This document shows, piece by piece, positions 17,901 to 24,668 of a DNA stretch of 24,668 nt; position 1 is the first letter of the stretch; every line of letters starts with the position of its first letter. The stretch spans positions 1 to 24,668 of the forward strand of contig CAXNAD020000204.1 of assembly GCA_964200185.2 (NCBI GenBank), in the 5' to 3' direction. A program made the translations under genes and the position numbers. The DNA comes from Choristocarpus tenellus KU-1152 (taxonomy: Eukaryota > Phaeophyceae). The notes beneath the pieces are model-generated. The model ran no database searches. It was not told the origin of the DNA and saw nothing but the letters and a program-made list of their open reading frames with translations.

Positions 17901-20305
17901 ACTGCCTGACTTTTTAAGCTCACCAATTATGTATCCACTTTACGTGTGAAAAGCCTTCATTGAGCCAAAACCAACAGGAGAAGTAGGAACACTTGAATAA
18001 TTGCAGTTCATCCTTAAACACTAAAATTGAACTTTCAAAGAAACTAACCTCATTGCATCCACTACCCTTTAAAACATCGCCTGAGGTGTGGGCTGGATTC
18101 CCGACCACTTCCTTGGCAAAAAAATCCAACAGCTCTTGGCGTTCCTGGAGCACTGCTTTATGAGCCTGATCCAAAAAAGACGCCAGAAATTGGATTCATT
18201 CATGAAGAGTCATGTTGTACCCACGTAGAATTTTCCAGGAAAAAAAAACTAGATCATATTTGACATGACAAAAAGTGATCCACCCTCTCCTTCAACAGTG
18301 ACCACTTGTAAAAGTCTCAGTGACCACAAGCTCAGATATAGAAGTACAGTTTCTGTATTGATTCTTGTTCCAATGAGAGGCGTAAGTGTAGCCTAAACGG
18401 CCCTCACAGCTATGAACTGGTTGAGTAGTGAAGGGTGGACAAAATGGTGGTAACATCAAGAGAGATAAGTGCTCTGTATCAAAAATTCCAAGGTATTCCA
18501 TGAAGAGGTCATTTTACCCTCTCACCACTGACGAGAGTCAGGAGAGCAGTCATTCGTGCCAAGGTGTGAACCTGTAACCTTGATTCTGAGATATCACTGT
18601 ATCACAAGGGAAGGAAGTCAAGCAACAGACTGTACCTCTGGTACAATGTTATCTCAATATTTTGCATTTAGAGAAATTACAAGAAAACCTGGCACACTTG
18701 CTAGTACTTGAAATAAATCCTGAAGGGAGGGGGTTAGGCATGACTAAGTCCTAACATTGTGGACAGCAACCTGAGCACTCCCAATCCCTAAAGGTGAGAC
18801 TCTAGTGCAGCCTAGTGATGCACTCATTGTCTAGTACACTTTCAAGATGGAACTTGGAATTACAATCTAGGATGAGGAGTAACAACAGTGCTTTGAATAA
18901 ATAATTTGTATAATGTTTGCACCATGATGACAATACTACTTGTGTCTGACAGTGTGGACCACAGTCATGTACCACCTGAAAAATAATCACACTACAAACC
19001 ATGACAGTAATCCTAGGCCAGGGTACCTGTTGGAACAAAGATCCAGCTAAACAAATTGTGATCAACTCCACCAACATTGATATGTGCACTCATATGCTCT
19101 CCCAGCTACACAAACCAGAGGAATGGGCATCCAAGTGCTCCAACCAGCCCTATCAGACTGGATAAAATAAGGCTAAGAAGCTCGCTACAGTCCTCAATAA
19201 TTTCACAAGCGGTGTAAAGTGAAAATATTTGATGGCAAAATGGACATGATCATGTAAGTAAGCCCTGGTTTACCTTACGGCTGATGAGGGAGAGAAGGTC
19301 AGGGTGTTAACAATGTCATGAAACTTCTCAATCACTGCACCTTACACCCAACGACTTGGGTAGCTTTGATCACAAACTTCCAGTGCAAGATGTGTCTTTT
19401 ATTGTTTCTAATAATAGGAATGGTATGTAAGAGTCTGTTCAACATGTACAAAGCAAACTGCACTGAAGTAGAAGTGGGACAGGGGCATCGGAGACTGCCC
19501 ATAAGGAAAAGTTTAATCACCTAGCCTACTTGAAGTCACTGGGCTGACAGGGCAGTTGAAGTATGGAGGATACTCGAGACATGATTAATACCAACAATCC
19601 AAGCCTGCAATTGTATTTTCATTTAATGCCTCCATCAAGAGCTACAACAACACATTCGGTTTTTGTGATAGAAAAATTATTATATGAGATGTCATCGCAA
19701 ATCATTGAATAATGTAGGCAAGGAATTGAAAAAGAGTTCAGACCATTTTCTTGACCAACTCTGAGATTGCTGACCTGGGTTAATTGCATGCTTCTCGCCT
19801 CGACCACTTCCAAGCGTTTTGACAGCTTCATGCATAAATTTACAAGATCCTCCCTTCAGTCAAAATACAAGGGTACAAGTCAGCACGGTACAAGAGAGAA
19901 GCTTCGAGGGTCGTGACACGTTGTTCAACACGGACAACCAAAGACGATCAAGTAGAATAATACCTTAAAATGTATCGTCTCGAAAGATCAAGTAAAGGCT
20001 TCAATTAGTAATATAGTAGTAGCATTTTCAAGGGAGAGGCTATAATGCAAAACAATCCTCACTAACCTTGGAATATCTTTTGGATTTTTGTCGCCAATAA
20101 CCGAGGTATCCTCACTTGGCAATGTTCGAGGAGCTGCATTAGGATTTCCGGCCGAACTGTCCACGTGGAGGAAACGGGAGACAAAGCAGAATGGACTGTT
20201 AATGTGACACATTGTCACATTTGTATGCAAATCTCTAGTGGTAGGTAGGTATCGATGTGGAACAAACACGTGTTTCAATTTGCTCTTCCGCCTTCCTCGA
20301 GACAT
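11904..20305 (-). CDS. GRIP-domain coiled-coil golgin, 15 exons
   Basis: The predicted protein (about 558 residues) is a long coiled coil ending in a GRIP domain. GRIP golgins are peripheral tethering proteins of the trans-Golgi; the GRIP domain binds Arl1-type GTPases, and the coil captures transport vesicles. Exons on the minus strand: 20305-20268, 20156-20067, 19853-19775, 18165-18049, 17316-17224, 17130-16954, 16635-16525, 16396-16283, 15381-15229, 15106-14877, 13093-13003, 12589-12431, 12357-12283, 12138-12012, 11926-11904. All introns are GT-AG; phases agree at all fourteen junctions, with split codons at introns 1, 2, 10 and 14. The sum is 1677 nt with one closing stop. The N-terminus is short and basic (MSRGRRKSKLKH), residues from about 45 on are Glu/Gln/Lys/Leu-rich heptad-like helix, and the GRIP exon is next to last. 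The first exon, the last exon and possible missed exons in the 1.6-kb intron 3 are the weak points. I cannot say which named golgin it is. Confidence 0.8.
12012..12138 (-). CDS. Golgin exon 14: GRIP domain
   Basis: Encodes REGVNLEYLKNVIVKYMAFS then GSSERATLVPVI after acceptor GATCACTAG; donor ATAG|GTGAGA, phase 0 to 1. NLEYLKNV is the GRIP signature; its Tyr is the invariant residue needed for Golgi targeting and Arl1 binding in known GRIP golgins. Spacing to the LVPVI helix is normal. The third helix, usually near a FSPEE-like motif, is not in this exon. Confidence 0.88.
12283..12357 (-). CDS. Golgin exon 13
   Basis: Acceptor GTATCTGATCCAG, donor CAG|GTGGGA, 25 codons, phase 0 to 0. Encodes ALPLHQASLENHERLAEENK and CLRQQ, the coil just before the GRIP domain. 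Confidence 0.85.
12431..12589 (-). CDS. Golgin exon 12
   Basis: Acceptor TTTGCGCAAG, donor AAG|GTGCTG, 53 codons, phase 0 to 0. Encodes VLALRTQIAKLEVSASGDLS, EKRIIELAQTQAAKGSRMVQ and QLEEREKYIQRLK. An internal GTTAGT after AKLE could serve as an alternative donor. Confidence 0.78.
12833..12850 (+). repeat. (CACCAT)3 microsatellite
   Basis: Three perfect copies of CACCAT within golgin intron 11. No function inferred. Confidence 0.8.
13003..13093 (-). CDS. Golgin exon 11
   Basis: Supplies one base to the split Arg of exon 10, then EWEERFAEASADSARRSAMA and RKMAKENEMQ; donor CAG|GTATCA. The phase and the charged helical sequence continue exon 10 well. Confidence 0.83.
14048..14245. repeat. GTCCAG/CTGGAC-rich patch inside golgin intron 10
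   Basis: A locally G+C-rich patch packed with GTCCAG, CTGGAC and GGACCGG words. GGAACATGTCCAGTCCACAG (14103) recurs with two changes as GGAACCTGTCCAGTGCACAG (14174), 71 bp apart. The long plus-strand frame over it (13828-14331) shows no protein family. Confidence 0.5.
14510..14624 (-). CDS. Alternative terminal golgin exon with in-frame TGA
   Basis: After acceptor CATACTCCAG the first base completes the split Arg of exon 10, and the frame reads EQQAQLSISEMQ then TGA (14587-14585). The same frame continues for 24 codons with AVTVMPAGGSSSVSDGGSDT and GRRK before a second TGA at 14512. Use of this exon would give a short isoform lacking GRIP. The Ser/Gly-rich tail looks like a protein C-terminus, so stop readthrough or an older, longer exon is possible. 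Confidence 0.35.
14877..15106 (-). CDS. Golgin exon 10
   Basis: Largest exon, 76 codons plus AG of a split Arg; acceptor TGTTCAAAG, donor CGAAG|GTATGT. Encodes VVGLKGLLADKDKELQKCHT through LERALADVHASLAKEKELKG to VEDAVLQER. The split codon can be completed by two different downstream exons (13093 or 14624). Confidence 0.87.
15229..15381 (-). CDS. Golgin exon 9
   Basis: Acceptor TTTGGTATGTTCAG, donor GAG|GTGAAT, 51 codons, phase 0 to 0. Encodes GKMNAQLNELEGLKQVLNER, DALLARIRTESQSAETVHAT and a short tail. Confidence 0.86.
16283..16396 (-). CDS. Golgin exon 8
   Basis: Acceptor AAACTGCACTTCAG, donor CGG|GTGAGT, 38 codons, phase 0 to 0. Encodes ENEEMVRAMRADLSGSQEEV and TKLSKANAATKADLESVR. Confidence 0.86.
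16525..16635 (-). CDS. Golgin exon 7
   Basis: Acceptor CTGTCCTGTGTCAG, donor GAG|GTAAAA, 37 codons, phase 0 to 0. Encodes ETFRKVALLKEEIKQVLAGK and QQLEHHLQRIME, clear heptads. Confidence 0.88.
16954..17130 (-). CDS. Golgin exon 6
   Basis: Acceptor CTACCTTCCAACAG, donor CAG|GTTAGG, 59 codons, phase 0 to 0. Strong coiled coil (EAVRSKEHELQKQEAVHQKE, LLDLQKRLEES) followed by a Gly-rich linker. Confidence 0.88.
17224..17316 (-). CDS. Golgin exon 5
   Basis: Acceptor CCCACTGTCCTCAG, donor CAG|GTTGGT, 31 codons, phase 0 to 0. Encodes RSMRSMWQKMDSERSLLLHE and IQSSYQ. Confidence 0.85.
18049..18165 (-). CDS. Golgin exon 4
   Basis: Acceptor TTTTTTGGATCAG, donor GAG|GTTAGT, 39 codons, phase 0 to 0. Encodes AHKAVLQERQELLDFFAKEV and then a looser stretch (GNPAHTSGDVLKGSGCNE), a break in the coil. 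Confidence 0.85.
18518..18571 (-). CDS. Possible extra golgin exon in intron 3
   Basis: A 54-nt phase-0/phase-0 segment, VHTLARMTALLTLVSGER, lies between ...TTACAG and GTAAAA. It would fit in frame between exons 3 and 4. The acceptor has a poor pyrimidine tract, so it is only a suggestion. Confidence 0.25.
19775..19853 (-). CDS. Golgin exon 3
   Basis: Supplies one base of the split Arg, then EDLVNLCMKLSKRLEVVEAR and SMQLTQ; donor CAG|GTCAGC. The helical DLVxLCxKLxKR pattern is typical of the start of a golgin coil. Phase agrees with exon 2. Confidence 0.8.
20067..20156 (-). CDS. Golgin exon 2
   Basis: Acceptor after a pyrimidine-rich run ending GGACAG, donor CCAAG|GTTAGT. Encodes SAGNPNAAPRTLPSEDTSVI then GDKNPKDIP, a polar, probably disordered lead-in. 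It ends with two bases (AG) of a split Arg codon. Confidence 0.72.
20268..20305 (-). CDS. Golgin exon 1 (start codon)
   Basis: ATG at 20305-20303 with A at -3; encodes MSRGRRKSKLKH plus two bases of the next codon. Donor GT|GTTTGT is acceptable. The frame also stays open through the intron into exon 2, so an unspliced N-terminus cannot be excluded, although the intervening sequence looks unlike protein. Confidence 0.5.
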
Positions 20306-20704
20306 CTTCAAGGATCAGGAGGATGCATTCCCCTCTGAGCAAACTTAAACGGTCGGTAGCACATAGAAGCGAATTGTGAACTCCACTCCCAGAAAGATAA
20401 TCCAAAGTTGCCGACATGCAAGATTGATTGAGTGTTGAACTAATCAGACGTCACAAAAGAAGTATTGCTTCAATGCAGATCTTCAAGTGCAAACCTGGTC
20501 CGCCTCGAGAGGATTCCAGATATAAAATCTTTGGAACTCATCCTCGATTCGCAGCTCACTTGTTAAGGTGGGTTTTGACAGAGGTTATGTTCACAAGGAT
20601 TACGAACCAAAACAACAAATATAAGTACGAATAATTCGGCTAGAAAAATGTATTGATAATCAAATTGAATAAAAATAAACAAATATGTCACATGCCTAGA
20701 AACA
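20306..20704. promoter_or_regulatory. 5' flank of the golgin gene
   Basis: AT-rich gap upstream of the golgin ATG. It holds one ACGT-core site (GACGTCAC at 20447-20454), a bZIP-type binding word, and TATAAA at 20521-20526 on the plus strand, which would point away from the golgin gene. No transcription start can be placed. The 68-codon plus-strand frame at 20428-20634 has no recognisable domain. Confidence 0.25.
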
Positions 20705-21520
20705 TTATACGGTCACAGAGGGTAGGAGATGGGCAGGGGGTTGCTCTAGGCTGAAGGGAAGGGGATTGGGCCATTCGATGGCAATAAGGTTGGTAGAGGT
20801 GGATGTGGTTTGAGAAGAGGGAAATGATGGCTGAAAGTCCTCGATATTGATGACATTGTGTGTGTTGAGGATGCTGTTCGTATGGGGTATCCAGGTTCTG
20901 TTGCTGTTGCTGTTGCTGTTGGTGCTGTTGCTGACCAGATGTTGTTCCCAACGTGTGGGTGCCAGTTTGTTCCTGCGGGGATGGTCATGGTGGACATAGG
21001 CCTGGGCGCCAAAGGTGTGAAGATGGGACAGGCCAGGGTTGTCAAGAATAGTGAGGTGGATATCTCTCAGGCGGGCCATGTCCTATTGGTGGTGCTGGGG
21101 AAGGTGACAATACTAGAGAATAAAATGTGCTAAAACTTGGGAATGGAGGACAGGTTATGGGAGAGCAGCAGGGGGACAGGTGGACAGGGGGAAAGTCCAG
21201 AAATTAGGGGGAAGAGACTGACTGGAGGGAGATTCAGAAGATGCCTTTGGGCAGGTGAGGGTTGTGGGAGAGGATGGTGGTCCAGTTTATCATAGCTACC
21301 GCTAATGTGGATTATAGGTGACAACTAAGGCCAGGGATCAGTAGGACGGTGGATTTTATGTTGGCAAGGGGAGCGTTTTGGTGTTGTTGACTGGTAAACA
21401 TTGCGTAGCATTGTGCAGTGACCTGATGGACATTGATGCCAAAAATGATGGGTGGAGATAGGAGGGTGATGCTTCAGACTATCTAAGAAGAGTCAGATAC
21501 CAGGTTTAGCTGTCCTATTG
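20705..21520 (-). mobile_element. Ty1/copia relic (protease region to integrase C-terminus)
   Basis: Minus-strand frames show a protease-region remnant STVLLIPGLSCHL (about 21356-21318, copia pattern NVLYVPGL), and further down PGLSHLHTFGAQAYVHHDHP then RRNKLAPTRWEQH, the integrase C-terminal pattern (V.HLRVFGC.AYVH....R.KL). After that, SILNTHNVINIEDF matches the usual NVIxSRDVxFxE segment. Between them only poorly conserved Pro-rich sequence remains. It is a different family from the element at 866-4010 and is heavily decayed. Confidence 0.72.
20898..20933 (+). repeat. CTG/TTG trinucleotide repeat
   Basis: An interrupted (CTGTTG)n run inside the copia relic. On the minus strand it inserts a Ser/Asn or Gln tract (depending on frame) into the linker after the integrase. 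Probably a post-insertion microsatellite expansion. Confidence 0.75.
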
Positions 21521-21989
21521 AAAATAAAAGTCTAAGTCTGAGTCAAAATGTATGTGCAATGTGGGTGGTGATGTAACTGAGATTGTATGGTGGGTGCAGA
21601 CTATAACTCCATGGAACAAGATTAACTATTATCATACAGGGTGAAACAATGAGGTACGAGTATAGTAATATACTGTGCAGGTCAGTGCACAATCGGTGTA
21701 AACACTCAGACACTAAAGAAATCCTAGTAAAGAACAGAATGATCGTAACAGGGTGATGATTTCTGAACTGTACCTGTATGTCACAAGGATAGTAGCCTAT
21801 GTTTCAACAAAGTGGAAATTCTAGAAATATATATCATGGTTTCTGCAGATGTGTTGCTGGGACCAAAAGAGAATTTTATACCCCTGAAATAACTGGTGTG
21901 GGAAGATTTATTCTGCCCACAGCATTTGCCACACTTTATTGTTTGCACGGTTTGAAGGATCCTCACAGGCTTCTAACAGCCCGATGCTG
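21521..21989. other. Stretch without a recognised gene between two retroelement relics
   Basis: Nothing recognised. The frame at 21799-22095 (+) is open because it runs into the gypsy relic; its first half has no identifiable motif. Confidence 0.35.
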
Positions 21990-22602
21990 CAGGCAGCAAA
22001 ATGGCTATGGTGGCACCTCCTGTGAACAGTGGAGCAATGCAGCCCCTGTGGGAGTTGATGGAGGTGTGCCTGGTGGGTGTCTCCCACTGCACTAAGAGTG
22101 GCTTCCCATTATTCCATCCCTACATAACCATGGACAGTTCTTGCAGCCCCTCATGCATAGGCTTTGGAGCTTGTGCATCTATGTGAGGGGTGTGCCGTGT
22201 TGATGTACCCTGATACTTCTGACCAGCACTGGGGGTGTATCATCACCCATATACACCCAGTAGGGAGGAGATAAATGATATGTTGAACCAGAGGACAAGG
22301 CTCATTAGGATTTGAGATTCGTTCGTGGTACTTTCTGTAGATCCCGATTGTGGTGGGATACACTGAACAGGGCAGGACTTACCATTTTTAGTGTATATCA
22401 TTACCTGCAGAGGCTGTTGAAGGGCGGGGTTGACATTTTCTGTGACCATAGTAACTTGGCTCCATTGTTAACTCCGCATTATGTGCCACAGACCTGGGCA
22501 CAGGATCTCCTCCATTGGGCTACATTTCTGTGGCAGTACAACAACACAATCCAACCAATCACTAGTGAATGCACCTGTTGGGGTGAGCTGCTGTCTTCAT
22601 GA
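21990..22602 (+). mobile_element. Degenerate Ty3/gypsy pol: end of RT and RNase H
   Basis: Plus-strand frames give PLWELMEVCLVGVSHCTKS (the connection after reverse transcriptase), MYPDTSDQHWGCIITHIHPV (RNase H first Asp motif, normally TDASDxxWGAVxTQ), RFVRGTFCRSRLWWDTLNRA, LLKGGVDIFCDHSNLAPLLT (FCDHxNL motif) and FLWQYNNTIQPITSE then CWGELLSS. The last block matches YQYAYIAKHIIAR/CWGDLLSR of the gypsy relic at 5290-6545, so both belong to related families. At least three frameshifts and several stops. Confidence 0.82.
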
Positions 22603-22611
22603 GTGGCTATT

Positions 22612-23260
22612 CAGGACCAAGTGCCAATCGGATTAGTTCATCTCCAAACACAAGGCCTGCCTCATAGCCAAAGGGGTATACTGAGATCACTGGCATCAAT
22701 GTTCACAATACCATTGCCTCTGTGGGGTACCTGGGCACCATTCACACCCTCTTTTCCCTTGCTGCATACCATGACTGGCTCCTGTTTCGAATGGACATCC
22801 AGTCAACCTTACTCCAGAGTCCCCTACACGACCATATCTTTATCTGTCCTGCCCTGTAGCCAATTCCCAAGGCCAACAACACCAAGTGCAAAGCCTTTTA
22901 CAGCCTTCATCAAGCCCCCCATTCCTGATACCAAACTCTCCACCAATCCCACACCACCCATGACCTAACTCTCGGGTTTCCCACCCCTGTGTGTACGCCA
23001 GAGAGGGGGGACTGAGATCACCCTCTTTATGTGGATGACCTGGGTATCACTGGCTACACTCCTGACCTCATCGATACTACCCGTCAGTCGCTTCAACATC
23101 TTATTAAGATTCAATACTAATAGCCCTTCAACGTAGTGAAATGCATGGCACCTTGACGGGTCACCATCATCGACTCCAGATTGGGCATGTGGTACGTGGA
23201 CGACTCTGAGCAGCTGTTGACAGCAGTGTAGTTGGTTGACAAAGTCTCCACCCCTTGACA
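22612..23260 (+). mobile_element. Degenerate Ty1/copia reverse transcriptase
   Basis: Plus-strand pieces follow copia order: KHKACLIAKG (22646-22675, normally YKARLVAKG), LGTIHTLFSLAAYHDWLLFR, MDIQSTLLQSPLHDHIF (22791-22841, first catalytic Asp), KAFYSLHQAPHS-stop-YQTLHQ (22890-22949, normally KALYGLKQAPRAWY), LYVDDLGITGYTPDL (23025-23069, YVDD active site at 23028-23039) and, later, VDKVSTP. Several frameshifts and stops. The matching integrase part is absent upstream, where gypsy RNase H sits instead. Confidence 0.82.
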
Positions 23261-23588
23261 TTGAGCAAGGGCATAGAAGGGCTCCTACGCATCGCTTGGG
23301 GAAAAATAGCACCTTAAGCAATATCAGCAACCCCATGAAGCCAACCAGTCAGTTCTGCTTTCTTGGTTGTATAGACCAGGCTTGGTCTTTCTGATCCACA
23401 CCCCCAACACCACCCACATAGGCTCCACATTCGAAGGAGGGTCTTGACCCAGGGCCACCCAGAGAACATAATATGTTTATGAACCACATCCTGAAGATGT
23501 TGATTTCACCCACTGGCATGCCTGGTCTGGTACAGTATGGTGTCAAGGGCAAAGCGACATTTGACATTCCTCCACCTCTGCCTCTATC
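23261..23588. other. Poorly defined stretch after the copia RT relic
   Basis: The copia RNase H would be expected here on the plus strand, but none of its motifs (SDADW, SSTEAEY, CDN) can be found. The minus-strand frame at 23349-23600 has no recognisable motif. Confidence 0.35.
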
Positions 23589-23589
23589 A

Positions 23590-24062
23590 GATTGATTCAC
23601 AGCTTCTCTTTCTCCGCAACAGGGCTCATGTGAGCTTCATAGCCCACAGTAGCCTCATGAGTCTGCCATTTTTCAGTTGCCTCTTCCACCTTTTTTAAGA
23701 TTTTTTCCGAGTCCTTGAGTTCAGGAACCCATTTCATGTTCTGCCACGTGGCGGTTGTGTAAATGGGCTTGAATACTGTAGACTTGAGACCAGCAATGAT
23801 AACTTGCTTACTGGTGGCCGGGGCATGCAGGTTGTCTTCCTCATCATCCACCGTTGGCTACCTCCTACAAAGCCCTCTCCAGTTGCGCCTCAGTCTCCTG
23901 CTTGCATCAGTGAGCAAAACTGAATCCTGGTAAGCTCCTTGTAATGATCCTTCAAAGAGAGGTGAATGCTCTGCCATCAAGATTTCAACGACTCACAGTG
24001 GCAACATACCCCTTCATTTTGGTTTGGAAGATATTTGCTCCTTTTTCGGTCATCATCTCAAG
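23590..24062 (-). pseudogene. Interrupted coding-like region, unknown protein
   Basis: Minus-strand pieces in order: EMMTEKGANIFQTKMKGYVA (24062-24003), ILMAEHSPLFEGSLQGAYQD with LLTDASRRLRRN, then after a TAG DDEEDNLHAPATSKQVIIAG, LKSTVFKPIYTTATWQNMKW and ELKDSEKILKKVEEATEKWQ, ending EKEKL and TAA. The last 84 codons form an open charged helical frame (23851-23597). I do not recognise the family; it could be a host gene exon group or a Gag-like protein of another element. Confidence 0.4.
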
Positions 24063-24408
24063 ATGAGGTCACTCAAAGTCCACCGTAATCTGTAGCACAT
24101 GCTTATTGTTAAAACATAACCTACTTATCTTTTGTGTCATTGATCCGATACAGTATTACCAGTTCATACTGACTGTTGATTCACACATCGGAACTGGTCG
24201 TTACTAACATTTCCATCATTTGTACCTCATTTTTGTTATTATGCCCTCCGACATTTTCCAGATGTGTGAGGGGGAAAACCAATGAAAACTATTCACATGT
24301 CAATATAAACCCTCAAGAAGTAAAACATGTCACAAATTTGAGAAACACTAATCTATTTGTTATGTTGCTATCTATGTTGTACCATTATTGCCTTCCTGTG
24401 CTTCCAAT
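24063..24408. other. AT-rich gap
   Basis: No coding or repeat signal. The plus-strand frame at 24176-24553 is hydrophobic-rich and overlaps the better minus-strand frame at the window end; I regard it as chance. Confidence 0.35.
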
Positions 24409-24668
24409 CTACCTATTCCTGCACCCCAGGGTGAGGAGCCAGGGAAGCATCCTAAGAATCCAACCCCTCCTTGCCCATCTCCCTGGTGACTCCAGTTTAA
24501 AACGCATGACGCGTCTAGACAGTGCCACTTGTGTTGTTACTGAGACTATTTGATTTAGGTTGGATTTGACTGCCCCTTTCCTGGTATAGCCTCCCGTTCC
24601 TCTCCCCCCCACCATGTGTGTAGCCAGCTCATCCAGGAAACATTCCACTTGCTTGCCGAGGTGCCCAA
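24409..24668 (-). pseudogene. Coding-like partial frame at window end, unknown
   Basis: The minus-strand frame enters from beyond the window and reads GKQVECFLDELATHMVGGRG, then YTRKGAVKSNLNQIVSVTTQ and VALSRRVMRFKLESPGRW before ending at a TAG at 24411-24409. The composition is protein-like. It may belong with the region at 24062-23590, but no family is recognised. Confidence 0.35.

Noticed and set aside
20235-20417. Upstream start of the golgin at the ATG near 20417
   Set aside because: That frame differs from the exon chain; the ATG at 20305 joins exon 2 in phase.
20858-21133. Ala/Val/Gly-rich plus-strand frame as a gene
   Set aside because: It is the antisense shadow of the copia integrase relic and its trinucleotide repeat.
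1-24668. CRISPR array, phage or bacterial defence system
   Set aside because: No regularly spaced repeats or bacterial-type genes; the content is clearly eukaryotic.

Overview
This is eukaryotic DNA. No operon, ribosome-binding-site or bacterial gene signal is visible, and the only gene I can follow end to end is cut into about 15 short exons with GT/AG introns and consistent phases. The rest is mostly decayed retrotransposon sequence of Ty1/copia and Ty3/gypsy type, inverted-repeat elements and AT-rich noncoding DNA. The lineage cannot be fixed from sequence alone. The gypsy fragments remind me of elements in algae and oomycetes, and there are interstitial TTAGGG repeats, but neither is decisive.

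Layout. 1-321 (+) is a fragment of a copia protease/pre-integrase region. 322-831 has long inverted-repeat arms with tRNA-like promoter motifs. About 866-4010 (-) is a nearly full-length but broken copia element of the same family as 1-321 (gag, zinc knuckle, protease, pre-integrase, reverse transcriptase, RNase H) that has lost its integrase core by an in-frame deletion. About 4618-5235 is an inverted-repeat element with TTAGGG repeats in its loop. 5290-6545 (+) is a gypsy relic running from RNase H through integrase. 6870-7740 holds degenerate short repeats and a 42-bp tandem repeat. 8300-10280 (+) has coding-like but broken stretches I could not identify.

The main host gene lies on the minus strand from 20305 down to about 11904. 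It encodes a coiled-coil protein ending in a GRIP domain, so it is predicted to be a peripheral trans-Golgi golgin recruited by an Arl1-type GTPase. The fifteen exons I assembled keep phase across all fourteen introns and sum to 1677 nt (558 codons plus stop). This gene is the strongest result in the window.

20705-23260 is a second retroelement graveyard: a copia fragment (-), a gypsy reverse-transcriptase-end/RNase H fragment (+) and a third copia reverse-transcriptase fragment (+) directly behind it. 23590-24668 (-) has coding-like, interrupted sequence of unknown identity. I see no RNA gene of normal structure, no CRISPR array and no clear novel system. The points most worth checking are the golgin gene with its odd 3' end, the in-frame integrase loss, and the two inverted-repeat elements.
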